NCBI RefSeq assembly: GCF_963668215.1
Contig: NZ_OY764190.1
Location: 4,960,001-5,024,000 of the forward strand
DNA from: an uncultured Desulfosarcina sp.
GTDB taxonomy: Bacteria > Desulfobacterota > Desulfobacteria > Desulfobacterales > Desulfosarcinaceae
DNA: 64,000 nt
Direction of reading: 5' to 3'
The notes below the pieces were generated by a model. That model ran no database searches, was not told the origin of the DNA, and saw nothing but the letters and a program-made list of their open reading frames with translations. The number at the start of each line of letters is the position of its first letter. Position 1 is the stretch's first letter. Below are positions 43,228 to 52,474 of the stretch, piece after piece. The position numbers and the translations under genes are program-made.

Positions 43228-44625
43228 GTGGCAAACATCATCTACGGCATGTTCAACGTTGCCAAGACCGCACTGATCACCCAGCAAAAAGCGATCGACG
43301 TAACGGCGAACAACATCGCCAACGTCAATACGGAAGGGTACTCCCGCCAGCGGGTCACGTTGGAACAGAACGAACCGGTTTACTACGAGGGGGGCACCCT
43401 GGGTACCGGCGTGCAGGCCAACCGGGTGATTCAACGGATCTACGACCGGTTTATCAATCAACAGCTGGCCGAGTCGGAATCGGATCTGGGCCGCTGGGAG
43501 GCGCAGCTCGAAACCCTGGAAAAAGCGGAATTGATGTTCGACGAGACTTCCGGATACGGACTAAACGATGCCATGGCCGAATTCTGGAATTCATGGCAGG
43601 AGGTTTCCAACAACCCCGACGGGTATACGGAACGGGCCACCCTGATTGCCGATACACAGAATCTGACCGATGTCTTCAACAGCCTTTCCGCAGAACTGAC
43701 CCAGGTCCAGTCCGACAACGATGCCAGCATCACGGGGGCGGTCGAAGAGATCAACGCGCTGACCAGCGAAATCGCCGATTTGAACCTGCTGATCGCCGAG
43801 GTCGAAGCAGGGAGCCTGCACAGCGCCAACGATTACAGGGACCAGCGCGATCTGAAGCTTCAGGAACTGTCGGCCCTGATCGATGTGGACAGCTTCGAGG
43901 ATGACGACGGCTATCTGACCATCACCACGGCCAACGGCAACACCCTGGTGGATCGCACCAATTCCTGGGAGCTGACCACCTATACCAATGCCGACGGCTT
44001 CGAAGACGTCTACTGGACCAGCGGTACGGGCACGGAGGAAAACATCACCGACGATATCGACAACGGCAAGCTGAAAGGCTGGATCGAGGCGCGCGATACG
44101 ATCATACCCGGTTATCTGGAGGATCTGGACGATTTGGCCGCGGGCATTATCGACGCCGTCAACACCCTGCATGCGGCCGGAACGGACCTTGACGGCGGTA
44201 CGGGAACCGCTTTTTTCACCGGCACTGATGCCTCAGACATCGCCATCAACAGCGATATTGTGGACGATTCGAACCTCATCGCCGCGGCGGATGCAACCGA
44301 AGGCATCCCCGGCGGCAGCGAAAATGCCATTGCCATTGCCGAGCTGCAGAACGAGCTTCTCATGGGCGGGGGAACGGCCACGTTCGACGATTTTTACAAC
44401 GCCCTTGCCGCCAATGTGGGCAACGATATCTATCAGGCCCAGGTCAACAGCGATCATCAGACGACCATCAACCAGCAGCTGGTCACCTACCAGCAGGAGG
44501 TCTCCGGCGTATCGCTGGACGAGGAGATGGTCGATCTGATTCAGTTTCAAAGCGCCTACGAGGCCGCCGCGCAACTGGTGACCGTAGTGGACGAGATGCT
44601 CCAAAAACTCATCGAAATGGTATAA
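43228..44625 (+). CDS. flgK: Hook-filament junction protein FlgK (HAP1)
   Basis: A 465-residue axial protein: IIYGMFNVAKTALITQQKAIDVTANNIANVNTEGYSRQRVTLE at the start, the FlgK block RVIQRIYDRFINQQLAESESDLGRWEAQLETLEKAE, and the C-terminus GVSLDEEMVDLIQFQSAYEAAAQLVTVVDEMLQKLIEMV. The start is a GTG with AAAGGAAG upstream. Confidence 0.97.
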   Translation: MANIIYGMFNVAKTALITQQKAIDVTANNIANVNTEGYSRQRVTLEQNEPVYYEGGTLGTGVQANRVIQRIYDRFINQQLAESESDLGRWEAQLETLEKAELMFDETSGYGLNDAMAEFWNSWQEVSNNPDGYTERATLIADTQNLTDVFNSLSAELTQVQSDNDASITGAVEEINALTSEIADLNLLIAEVEAGSLHSANDYRDQRDLKLQELSALIDVDSFEDDDGYLTITTANGNTLVDRTNSWELTTYTNADGFEDVYWTSGTGTEENITDDIDNGKLKGWIEARDTIIPGYLEDLDDLAAGIIDAVNTLHAAGTDLDGGTGTAFFTGTDASDIAINSDIVDDSNLIAAADATEGIPGGSENAIAIAELQNELLMGGGTATFDDFYNALAANVGNDIYQAQVNSDHQTTINQQLVTYQQEVSGVSLDEEMVDLIQFQSAYEAAAQLVTVVDEMLQKLIEMV

Positions 44626-44648
44626 CCCGGCGTGTTCAGGAGGTCATT

Positions 44649-45521
44649 ATGAGAGTCAGTTCCAGAATCATGGCAGAAAACATCAAATCCTATCTGGCCA
44701 AACAGAGCACCGCCCTGATCGAAACCCAGACCCGGATCGCCACCGGAAAAAAGATCAACAGCCTTTCCGACGCGCCCGGCGATATCGGCAAGGTGCTCGA
44801 TTACCGCACAACCCTGTCGAAAATCGAGCAGTACCAGGAAAACATCACCGATGCCAAGACCCGGGTTGAGTACACCGAAACGGTTTTAGGCCAGATCAAC
44901 GATCTGGTGACCGACGCTTTGACCATCGCTTCCAATCCGGATACGGAAAACAGGGAAGCCCTGGCCCTGGGGGTGGCCAATATCCGGGATCAGATCGCGG
45001 GACTGGTCAATACCAAATACGCGGGCAGCTACCTTTTCCACGGCGACCTTACCGACACTGCGCCTTTCGACGTAACTACCGGCGCCTATGACGCCAGCGC
45101 GGGCAGCGACGGCTCCCATGACGTGATCGTGGGCGAAAACATTCAGGTGACGCTACAGGCCGACGGCAGCGATATCTTCATCGAAAGCGGGGACAATCTG
45201 ATCGAGGTGCTCGACGATCTGGAGGCGGCCCTGCTTGCCGATGACGACGTGGCCATCGCCGCCACGGTGGATCCCCTGTATCGGATCGACGATCAACTGG
45301 AACTGGTGCGCTCCGAGTTCGCCGCGGTATACAATCGTCTGGAGGCTACGGAGGAGCGCTGGACCAGTTTCAGCAACGCGGTGGAAACCATGCGCTCGGA
45401 TCTCGAAGATACCGATGTCACCGCAGCGGCCGTCGACCTTCAACTGCAACAGACCCATTACGAAGTGCTTCTCAATGTGGCCTCACAGGTCATCCAACCG
45501 ACCCTGCTGGATTTTCTCTGA
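44649..45521 (+). CDS. flgL: Hook-filament junction protein FlgL (HAP3)
   Basis: A 290-residue flagellin-like axial protein. The N-terminal coil is MRVSSRIMAENIKSYLAKQSTALIETQTRIATGKKINSLSDAPGDIGKVLDYRT and the C-terminal coil DVTAAAVDLQLQQTHYEVLLNVASQVIQPTLLDFL. AGGAGG precedes the ATG. It is the last gene of the operon, facing motB. Confidence 0.96.
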   Translation: MRVSSRIMAENIKSYLAKQSTALIETQTRIATGKKINSLSDAPGDIGKVLDYRTTLSKIEQYQENITDAKTRVEYTETVLGQINDLVTDALTIASNPDTENREALALGVANIRDQIAGLVNTKYAGSYLFHGDLTDTAPFDVTTGAYDASAGSDGSHDVIVGENIQVTLQADGSDIFIESGDNLIEVLDDLEAALLADDDVAIAATVDPLYRIDDQLELVRSEFAAVYNRLEATEERWTSFSNAVETMRSDLEDTDVTAAAVDLQLQQTHYEVLLNVASQVIQPTLLDFL

Positions 45522-45559
45522 TTCGCTTAACCCTCAAGCTCAAACGGATTGATCCCCCT

Positions 45560-45582
45560 GCTCCCATGCGCTGCATGGGAGC
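45560..45582. terminator. Bidirectional hairpin between flgL and motB
   Basis: GCTCCCATGC (45560-45569) pairs perfectly with GCATGGGAGC (45573-45582) around a 3-base loop, between two convergent operons. Confidence 0.7.
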
Positions 45583-45633
45583 CAGACACTGACGCTTTAT
45601 GGATATCCATGTTCTCCGGTTTAAACCGTGGCG

Positions 45634-46404
45634 CTAAGGAGCGGCGGTGGGGCCGCTGTTTTTTGCGTCTTGGCGGGCGCTGGGGACGGTGCCGACGATA
45701 ATCTCCACCCGACGATTCTTGCGCCGGCCTTCGGCGGTGTTGTTGTCGGCAATGGGCCGGTATTCGCCGAACCCCATGGTGGAGACACGCTTGGGATCGA
45801 TCGTCTTCTGGTCCAGCAGAAACTGGGCCACCGTTGCGGCACGGGCGATGGAGAGCTTGAGGTTGGTTTGATACGGGCCGCCGTGAATCGGCACGTTATC
45901 GGTGTGGCCGGCGATTACGATGTCGCCTTTGGCCTCGGTGGCCAGAATCTGCCCGATCCGCAAAATCAGGGGTTTGAGTTCCGGTTTGATTTCGGCCTTG
46001 CCCGAGTCGAAGGTGCTTTCGCCCATCAGCCGGATAACGACTTCGTTCTCGCCGGCTTCGATTTCGAAATCATCGGAGATCTTATTGTAGAGTTCGTCAA
46101 AATTTTCTTCCACCTCCTGCCCGACAAACTCCTTTACCCGTGTGGCAATGGATTGCTGGTCAAAATCCTTGGCGATCATCTGGAGGCCATGGCGGGGCGA
46201 TTCGGAGACATTTTTCTTGCGCTGCATGCCGAAAGCACGCTCCATGGACCCGGCGACCACTTTGTATTTCTGCCGGTCCATTTCGGAAAAGGAGAGCAGC
46301 AGCACGAAAAAACAGAGCAACAGGCTCATCAGGTCGCCGAAGGTGGTCATCCACCGCGGGGCGCCGGCTTCGCATGGGGGGCATTCCTGGGTATCGTCGG
46401 ACAT
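45634..46404 (-). CDS. motB: Flagellar stator protein MotB (PomB-like)
   Basis: A 256-residue stator subunit. After a Cys-rich start comes the membrane helix WMTTFGDLMSLLLCFFVLLLSFSEMD with the ion-carrying Asp24, the same position as in PomB of sodium-driven vibrio motors, then a plug and the OmpA-like peptidoglycan domain (IVIAGHTDNVPIHGGPYQTNLKLSIARAATVAQFLL, RVSTMGFGEYRPIADNNTAEGRRKNRRVEI). The Leu/Cys/Phe-rich helix is the PomB form, so sodium coupling is inferred. It lies 13 bases after motA. Confidence 0.93.
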   Translation of the reverse strand: MSDDTQECPPCEAGAPRWMTTFGDLMSLLLCFFVLLLSFSEMDRQKYKVVAGSMERAFGMQRKKNVSESPRHGLQMIAKDFDQQSIATRVKEFVGQEVEENFDELYNKISDDFEIEAGENEVVIRLMGESTFDSGKAEIKPELKPLILRIGQILATEAKGDIVIAGHTDNVPIHGGPYQTNLKLSIARAATVAQFLLDQKTIDPKRVSTMGFGEYRPIADNNTAEGRRKNRRVEIIVGTVPSARQDAKNSGPTAAP

Positions 46405-46417
46405 CGCTTACCTTGTG

Positions 46418-47215
46418 TTATTCGGCTTTGGCTTCGCCGGAGTCGGCGCCGGCCTCGCCGGCCTGCGATTTTTCCCGTTCCTTGGGAGAGAGAAAGATTT
46501 TTAACGATTCTTCCAGCACCATGGGCGACACGCCCCGGTTGATGGCGATGGCGGCCTCCATGACGATGCTTTTGTTCAGCGTTTCCTGCTCGCTTCGCAG
46601 GGACAGCTTGTCGGCGATGGGCAGGGCTATCAGATTGGCCAAAACGGCCCCGTACAGGGTCGTCAGCAGGGCTACGGCCATGGCGGGGCCGATGCTGGAC
46701 GGATCCGACATGGAAGCCAGCATCTGAACCAGGCCGATGAGGGTGCCGACCATGCCGAAGGCCGGGGCGGAATCGCCCATGCCCTTGAATACGTTCTGGC
46801 CGGTGGTGTGCCGTTGCCGCATCAGGCGGATGTCCTTGTTGAGCATGTCGGCGATCAGCCCCTCGTCGTAGCCATCGGACAGGTACCGCAGGGCCTTGCC
46901 CGAAAAGGGGTCGGTCGGATTTTCCTTTTCCAGGGCGATCAGTCCTTCTTTTTTGGCGATGCGCGTAAATTCCACCATCTCGCTGATGATGTTTTCCGGC
47001 GCTTCCATTTTGACCATGAACGCCTTCATGGCCACGCCGATGGATCCGATGACATCGGCCATCGTGAATTTGATGAACGTGGTGGCCAGGGTACCGCCCA
47101 CAACGATCAGCAGGCCGGGGATATTGATGAAGATCAGGGCGCTGCCGCCGATGACAATGGAAGCCAGGATCAATACGGATCCACTGACCAGGCCGATAAT
47201 GGTTGCTATATCCAT
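46418..47215 (-). CDS. motA: Flagellar stator protein MotA (PomA-like)
   Basis: A 265-residue protein with four membrane helices (MDIATIIGLVSGSVLILASIVIGGSALIFINIPGLLIVVGGTLATTFIKF and the pair after residue 140). The cytoplasmic loop carries the charged residues that meet FliG (DIRLMRQRHTTGQNVFKGMGDSAPAFGMVGTLIGLVQML), with AMAVALLTTLYGAVLANLIALPIADKLSLRSEQETLN as in PomA. It lies downstream of the HD-GYP regulator in a sigma-28 transcript and is followed by motB. Confidence 0.95.
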   Translation of the reverse strand: MDIATIIGLVSGSVLILASIVIGGSALIFINIPGLLIVVGGTLATTFIKFTMADVIGSIGVAMKAFMVKMEAPENIISEMVEFTRIAKKEGLIALEKENPTDPFSGKALRYLSDGYDEGLIADMLNKDIRLMRQRHTTGQNVFKGMGDSAPAFGMVGTLIGLVQMLASMSDPSSIGPAMAVALLTTLYGAVLANLIALPIADKLSLRSEQETLNKSIVMEAAIAINRGVSPMVLEESLKIFLSPKEREKSQAGEAGADSGEAKAE

Positions 47216-47222
47216 TCGCTCC

Positions 47223-48389
47223 TCACGGATGTTTGCGAATCAGCACCTTGTCGGAAATGGTGCCAACAGTGTGGTAGTGTTTCAGCTTGTCGATCAGGTA
47301 CGCGTTCAATTGGGTGTCCGCGGCCATGACGAAGGCGCCGGTTTTCATGTGAACGTTGGCGGCCAGCGTCATACCCGGCGTCAATGCGTCCAGGTCTCGT
47401 TCTTCCTCCGTTCTGCCGGCCTGTTCGTGACGGCGGGCCACATTGATCTCCATCAGCATTTCCACCAGCTCCGGAGACAATTGATAGCCGCGGAGGCGGT
47501 TCAAGTGCTCCGGGATTTTCTCGAGATCGATGCGGCCTTTGTGAACCATATTGTCGTAAATGGAGGCCGCCGATATCAACTGGGCGCCGATGGGGATTTC
47601 GTTGCCGGCCAATCGGTCCGGGAATCCCTTGCCGTTGTATTGTTCGTGGTGCATGGCCACCAGCAGGGCCGCCGGTTTCATGATTTCGATTTCTCCGATG
47701 ATGCGGGCCCCCATGGAGGCATGGGACTGGTACAACTGCCTTTCGTCGTCGACCATCTCCGTGCGCCGTTTGTTCAAAATGGCCTTGGGAATGCCCACCA
47801 TGCCGATATCGTGCAGCAGGGCGGCGGTTTCGATGATCGGTATCTGCGTGTCCCCGACATCGGGATGCCTGGCTGCCAGTTCCACGGCCAGTTTGGCAGT
47901 TCTTCTGCAATGGCCGCCCAGATCGTTGTCGAAAGCTTCCACCAGCTGCGAGAACATGCGGATCGTCTGGTAGTGGTTGTCCGTGATGATTTCGATTTTC
48001 GCATTGAGCGAGCGCTCCAGGCCCACGATACGGGCTCCGATGGCGATGCGCGCCCGCAGGGCATCCATGTCGATAGGCTTGGCGATATAGTCGTCGACGC
48101 CGCTTTCAAGGCCACGGACGATATCGGTTTTGGAATCCTGGGAACTGATCAGGATTACATAGACGTAGTTGGCTGCCGTCCGTTCCCGGATTTGCCGGCA
48201 TAGTGCCAATCCGTCCAGCCCGGGCATCAGCCAGTCGCTGATCACGATATCGATGGGGGCCTTTTGGATGATCCGCCAGGCCTTCTCACCGTCATCGGCC
48301 GCAGTCACGGTATGCTCGCCCCAGGCTTCGATGCGCGAAACCAGCAGCTTCAGGGTTACGGGGTCGTCGTCTGCGATCAGGATATTCAT
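47223..48389 (-). CDS. HD-GYP domain response regulator (cyclic di-GMP phosphodiesterase)
   Basis: A 388-residue protein likely degrading cyclic di-GMP to favour motility. The receiver is complete (ILIADDDP, SDWLMPGLDG with the phospho-Asp, YIAKPID with the Lys). The HD-GYP domain keeps the metal ligands in AALLHDIGMVGIPKAIL and LVAMHHEQYNGKGFPDRLAGNEIPIGAQLISAASIYDNM; the third residue of GYP is reached through GFP rather than GYP. A third ~70-residue C-terminal domain (MTLAANVHMKTGAFVMAADTQL) resembles PilZ-less tails in this family. It precedes motA by seven bases behind a sigma-28 promoter; the start is ATG 48389. Confidence 0.9.
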   Translation of the reverse strand: MNILIADDDPVTLKLLVSRIEAWGEHTVTAADDGEKAWRIIQKAPIDIVISDWLMPGLDGLALCRQIRERTAANYVYVILISSQDSKTDIVRGLESGVDDYIAKPIDMDALRARIAIGARIVGLERSLNAKIEIITDNHYQTIRMFSQLVEAFDNDLGGHCRRTAKLAVELAARHPDVGDTQIPIIETAALLHDIGMVGIPKAILNKRRTEMVDDERQLYQSHASMGARIIGEIEIMKPAALLVAMHHEQYNGKGFPDRLAGNEIPIGAQLISAASIYDNMVHKGRIDLEKIPEHLNRLRGYQLSPELVEMLMEINVARRHEQAGRTEEERDLDALTPGMTLAANVHMKTGAFVMAADTQLNAYLIDKLKHYHTVGTISDKVLIRKHP

Positions 48390-48744
48390 AATGACGGTCG
48401 CTCGTTCGCCGGTTCGGGGTCTGTCTGCAACATTGTCGGTGGTCTGAAGCGAGAGCGATCTGACGAAAGGTCGGTGCCGCACTTCTCAAGAAAGTCGATC
48501 TCGCTTGTTCACCGATAATATCGGCAGGGCATATTAAAACTTAAATAATGAATTTCAGGTATTTTTGCCGCTTTCGAAGCTTGTCCGAAACCGTTCGCCG
48601 AACCGCCGGAAGAGAAAAATGCAGGCTTGACAAGGCAGCGGTGCTACCGGTAGGAACAGGAAACTTCCAACCCTCTTTTCATCCCCGGAGTCCTTTCAAC
48701 GACGGCAAGAAAATTAAAGGAAAATCGGACAGGAGATGCCTGAT
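48390..48744. other. Intergenic region between HD-GYP and HIT genes
   Basis: A 355-base divergent spacer. It holds the sigma-28 promoter of the HD-GYP-motAB transcript (48518-48544). I see no gene and no second clear promoter for the HIT gene. Confidence 0.6.
48518..48544 (-). promoter_or_regulatory. Sigma-28 promoter of HD-GYP-motA-motB
   Basis: On the minus strand: TTAAGTTT, exactly 11 bases, GCCGATAT, close to TAAAGTTT-N11-GCCGATAA. It makes the stator genes class III together with the phosphodiesterase. Confidence 0.85.
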
Positions 48745-49074
48745 ATGGAAAATGATTGTCTTTTTTGCAAGATCGCCAATGGCCGGATGGACACCGAATT
48801 TCTTTATAAAAACGAGCAGCTGGTTGTTTTCAGGGATATCAACCCCCATGCGCCCGTGCACCTTTTGATCGTTCCCAAACGGCATATTCGCAGTATCAAC
48901 GACCTTGCACCGGAAGACGGGAGCATCCTGGCCGAGATGATCCTGACGGCCAAAGAGATGGCCAGAAAAGAGAACGTCGACCAATCGGGCTACAAGCTGC
49001 TGTTCAACGTGGAAAAAGGCGGCGGGCAGGTGATTTTTCATTTGCACTTGCATCTGATAGGAGGATGGCATTGA
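48745..49074 (+). CDS. HIT family protein (HinT-like nucleoside phosphoramidase)
   Basis: A 109-residue histidine triad hydrolase. The N-terminal zinc-type CLFCKIANG, the middle PVHLLIVPKRHI and the C-terminal triad HLHLHLIGGWH are all present. HinT-type proteins hydrolyse purine nucleoside phosphoramidates. The ATG at 48745 is used, nine bases after AGGAG; the ATG at 48736 touches that site. The stop overlaps the kdsB start region. Confidence 0.93.
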   Translation: MENDCLFCKIANGRMDTEFLYKNEQLVVFRDINPHAPVHLLIVPKRHIRSINDLAPEDGSILAEMILTAKEMARKENVDQSGYKLLFNVEKGGGQVIFHLHLHLIGGWH

Positions 49075-49817
49075 AAGTCGTAGTGATTATTCCGTCCCGC
49101 TACGGATCATCCCGTTTCGAAGGCAAACCGCTGGCGGACCTGCGTGGAAAACCGATGATCCAATGGGTGGTGCAGCGGGCCGGCCAGGCGGATTGTGCGG
49201 ATTCCGTCCACGTGGCCACCGATGACACCCGGATTCGGGATGCCGTGGAAGGATTTGGCGGCAAGGTCATCATGACCTCCTCGAAATGCCGTTCGGGAAC
49301 CGACCGTGTGGCCGAGGCGGCCGAGCAGCTGAAATTGGCCATGACCGACGTGGTGGTCAATATTCAGGGGGACCAGCCGCTGGTGGACCCCCGTTGCCTG
49401 GATGCCCTAGTGCGGCCTTTTCACGATGATCCTGCGGTGAAAATGAGCACCCTGGCCTTTGCCATCGTGGACCCGAGAGAAATATCCGACCCCAAGGATG
49501 TCAAGGTCGTCTTCGATACCCGCGGCGATGCCCTGTATTTCTCCAGGGCGGCCATTCCCCATGGGCGGGACACATCCCAAGGGTACAAAACCTATAAACA
49601 TCTGGGCGTTTATGCCTATACGCGGAAATTTCTGGAGTGCTTTCGCTCCCTGACCCCCGGGCGACTGGAAGAAATCGAAAAGCTGGAGCAGTTGCGGGCC
49701 ATGGAACATGGCCACCGCATACGGGTGGTCGTTACCCCTTACGATTCACCGGAGGTGGACCTGCCGGTGGATATCCAGCGCATCCGGGAAAAAATGCTGG
49801 CCATGGGAATTAATTGA
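49071..49817 (+). CDS. kdsB: 3-deoxy-manno-octulosonate cytidylyltransferase
   Basis: Activates Kdo as CMP-Kdo for lipid A core. The 248-residue protein has the nucleotide-binding start KVVVIIPSRYGSSRFEGKPLADL, the CRSGTDRVAEAAEQL block, VVVNIQGDQPLVDP and YFSRAAIPHGRD, and ends VDLPVDIQRIREKM. GGAGG at 49060-49064 touches the ATG at 49065, so the TTG at 49071 with a six-base gap is the likelier start and gives the family MKVVVIIP. The presence of kdsB shows a Gram-negative outer membrane. Confidence 0.95.
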   Translation: MKVVVIIPSRYGSSRFEGKPLADLRGKPMIQWVVQRAGQADCADSVHVATDDTRIRDAVEGFGGKVIMTSSKCRSGTDRVAEAAEQLKLAMTDVVVNIQGDQPLVDPRCLDALVRPFHDDPAVKMSTLAFAIVDPREISDPKDVKVVFDTRGDALYFSRAAIPHGRDTSQGYKTYKHLGVYAYTRKFLECFRSLTPGRLEEIEKLEQLRAMEHGHRIRVVVTPYDSPEVDLPVDIQRIREKMLAMGIN

Positions 49818-50667
49818 TCGTCTGTTCCACGATGCCTTTGGCCGGAGAGGGCGGCGCAGCCGGTTCGGGCGCGGCCGGTGGTTCGGGGGACGGGACGGGC
49901 GCCTCGGTCAGCCGTTTTTCCATACGCTGGTCCAAAGCCTCGATGCGCTTGTCCATGGCCGCCAGTTTTTGCTGCAAATCGCGGATCCGTTCCTTGACCA
50001 TTTCCTGAAGGGCCAGCCGTTCCAAACCCAGGGTCAATTCCATGGAAGACTTGCTGAGCTTTTCCGTCTCCAACTGATTGGCCTTGCTTTCGATCCCCTC
50101 CAGGCGACCCTGATCCTGCTTGATGCTGTCGGCCATAATCTGAATCTGGCCGGACAACTCTACGTCAAATTTGCTTAACGCGGCATCCAGTTCGGCCACT
50201 TCCTTTTTTAAAGCAGCGATACCCGCGTCCGTCTTTTTTTCCACGGCGGACAGCGCCGAACGGTCCGGCTTGGCATCGATTGATTGCTTCAGTTCGGCCG
50301 TGGCTTTTTTCAGATTCACCTGAAGGGCGGCTGTAGCGGTTTCCAGGGTTTGGGAAGCTTTTGACAATTCCTCTTCAATTTTGGCCTGCTTGAGGGAGAG
50401 GGTCGAAAAACGCGACTCCAGGTCCTTGGAAAGGTTCTGGACTCCCATGGAACCGGTGTTCTGGGTATTGATTACCCGGTTTTTGATGTCCAGGTAGGCA
50501 ATGGTCAGCACGATCACCAGCAGGCAGGGGATCAGTACGGCAACCAGGGTGATCCGGGTGCTCAGTTTTTCGAGACGCAGATTTTCCGCATCGGCGACAT
50601 AAAGTGAATCGGGCGTGCTTTCTTCGTCACGAATGGTGAATCGGGCATCGTCGTTTTCCGTCTTCAT
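49810..50667 (-). CDS. Membrane-anchored coiled-coil protein, unknown function
   Basis: Not recognised. The 285-residue product has a charged ~45-residue cytoplasmic leader, one membrane helix (ITLVAVLIPCLLVIVLTIAYL), a long periplasmic coiled coil (LESRFSTLSLKQAKIEEELSKASQTLETATAAL and onward to LQQKLAAMDKRIEALDQRMEKRL) and a Pro/Ala/Glu tail. It may span or brace the periplasm; nothing more specific is warranted. The ATG at 50667 is used, 27 codons inside the open frame. The 3' end overlaps that of kdsB by eight bases. Confidence 0.75.
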   Translation of the reverse strand: MKTENDDARFTIRDEESTPDSLYVADAENLRLEKLSTRITLVAVLIPCLLVIVLTIAYLDIKNRVINTQNTGSMGVQNLSKDLESRFSTLSLKQAKIEEELSKASQTLETATAALQVNLKKATAELKQSIDAKPDRSALSAVEKKTDAGIAALKKEVAELDAALSKFDVELSGQIQIMADSIKQDQGRLEGIESKANQLETEKLSKSSMELTLGLERLALQEMVKERIRDLQQKLAAMDKRIEALDQRMEKRLTEAPVPSPEPPAAPEPAAPPSPAKGIVEQTIN

Positions 50668-50674
50668 CGGTCGG

Positions 50675-52204
50675 CTATTCCCATTCAATGGTGCTCGGCG
50701 GTTTGGAACTGATGTCGTAGACCACACGGTTGACCCCGCGCACCTCATTGATAATCCGATTGGAGATTTTGCCCAGCAGCTTGTGGGGCAGCTTCGCCCA
50801 ATCCGCGGTCATGGCGTCTTTGCTGGTTACCGCCCGGATGGCGACGATGTTTTCGTATGTGCGGCCGTCGCCCATGATTCCTACACTTTTGATGGGCAGC
50901 AGAACGGCAAAAGACTGCCAGACCTTGCGGTAGTAGCCGGCCGCCCGGATTTCTTCCAGCAGCACCGCGTCAACTTCGCGCAGGACATCCAGCCGTTTTT
51001 TGGTGATCTCCCCGATCACCCGGATGGCCAGTCCCGGCCCGGGAAACGGCTGGCGCCAAACAAGGTCTTCATCCAATCCCAAAGTTTTTCCGAGTTTTCG
51101 GACTTCATCTTTAAACAGATACTTTAAGGGCTCGACCAGTTTGAGCTTCATTTTTTTCGGCAGTCCACCCACATTATGATGGGACTTGATCACCGAAGTG
51201 GGACCGCCGAAAGCCGACTGGGATTCGATAATGTCGGGATAAAGGGTCCCCTGGGCCAGAAAGTCGGCATTTTTGATTTTTTTGGCCTCGGCCTCGAACA
51301 CCTCCATGAAAACCTTGCCGATGATCTTGCGTTTGCGCTCCGGGTCGGTCACCTTGGACAGGGCCTTTACGAATTTGGACGCGGCATTGACGAAGCGGAT
51401 GTTGATGTCGAGCCGGCTTTTCAATTTCCTTTTCAGCTGGGCGGCTTCGTCTTTGCGCAAAAGACCGTTGTCCACGAAGATGCAGGTGAGGTTTTTGCCG
51501 ATGGCCCGGTGAATCAGCAGCGCGGCCACGGAGGAATCGACTCCGCCGGAGAGACCCAGAATCACCTTTTTATCGCCAACGGTCTGACGGATCTGATCGA
51601 TGGTTTCCCGGGCGAAGGATTTCATGGTCCACGAAGGCTTGCAACCACAGATGTCGAACAGGAAATTGCGAATTATTTTGCGTCCTTCGGCGGTATGTTC
51701 CACCTCCGGATGAAACTGGACGCCGTAGAATTTTTTGCCGGTGGCGGTCATGGCGGCCACTTTCGTGTTGGCCGTAGAGGCCGTGACGGCAAAGCCCTTG
51801 GGCAGGGCGTCGATGGAATCTCCATGGCTCATCCAGGTGACCGTTTCCTTGCCGATGCTTTTGAAAAGCCCCGTCTGGCTTTTGGCGTTCAGGGCCGCAA
51901 AGCCGTATTCGCGTTTGGTTGCCTGTTTGACCTTCCCGCCCAGGCTGTCCACCATGAAATGCATGCCGTAGCAGATGCCCAGCACCGGGATGCCCAGCTT
52001 AAAAATGCCGGCATCCACCCGGGGACTGTTGGCTTCATAGATGCTGGACGGGCCGCCGGATAGGATGATGCCTTCGGGCGAAAGGGACCGAATCTGATCA
52101 GCCGTGATCGTGGGCGGTTCGATCTGGCAGTAGACGCGGCATTCGCGGACCCGACGGGCGATGAGTTGGTTGAACTGGGATCCGAAATCGATGATGACGA
52201 TCAT
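50675..52204 (-). CDS. guaA: GMP synthase (glutamine-hydrolysing)
   Basis: Converts XMP to GMP. The 509-residue protein has a class I amidotransferase domain with Cys78 in PVLGICYGMHFM and the His/Glu of QFHPEVEHT, an ATP-pyrophosphatase domain with LSGGVDSSVAALL, and the GuaA dimer domain ending SSKPPSTIEWE. GGAG lies eight bases before the ATG. guaB is not adjacent. Confidence 0.98.
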   Translation of the reverse strand: MIVIIDFGSQFNQLIARRVRECRVYCQIEPPTITADQIRSLSPEGIILSGGPSSIYEANSPRVDAGIFKLGIPVLGICYGMHFMVDSLGGKVKQATKREYGFAALNAKSQTGLFKSIGKETVTWMSHGDSIDALPKGFAVTASTANTKVAAMTATGKKFYGVQFHPEVEHTAEGRKIIRNFLFDICGCKPSWTMKSFARETIDQIRQTVGDKKVILGLSGGVDSSVAALLIHRAIGKNLTCIFVDNGLLRKDEAAQLKRKLKSRLDINIRFVNAASKFVKALSKVTDPERKRKIIGKVFMEVFEAEAKKIKNADFLAQGTLYPDIIESQSAFGGPTSVIKSHHNVGGLPKKMKLKLVEPLKYLFKDEVRKLGKTLGLDEDLVWRQPFPGPGLAIRVIGEITKKRLDVLREVDAVLLEEIRAAGYYRKVWQSFAVLLPIKSVGIMGDGRTYENIVAIRAVTSKDAMTADWAKLPHKLLGKISNRIINEVRGVNRVVYDISSKPPSTIEWE

Positions 52205-52474
52205 GGCGATTCTCCAAATGAACGCAGTTGGTGTGCTGGGTGCTTAACCCATCACAAATACGGCATAATCCAACGGTTTGAACGATTTCGGGGGTCATAG
52301 CACTATCCCGGGAAAAAGGCAACTGGACCCAGCGTCTTATCCGGGTTGCTAAAATCCCCTTCTGCGATTATAGAATATGCCGGATCTTTTAAAGGATGTT
52401 GCTGATTAAACAAGAGGATGCGATCCGGTCCGGACGCTTGCCGCCGGATCCGGAGACCAACTGAATCGACCAAC

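Noticed and set aside
48736..48744. ATG at 48736 as the HIT gene start
   Set aside because: It is part of or touches the AGGAG ribosome site; the second ATG at 48745 has proper spacing.
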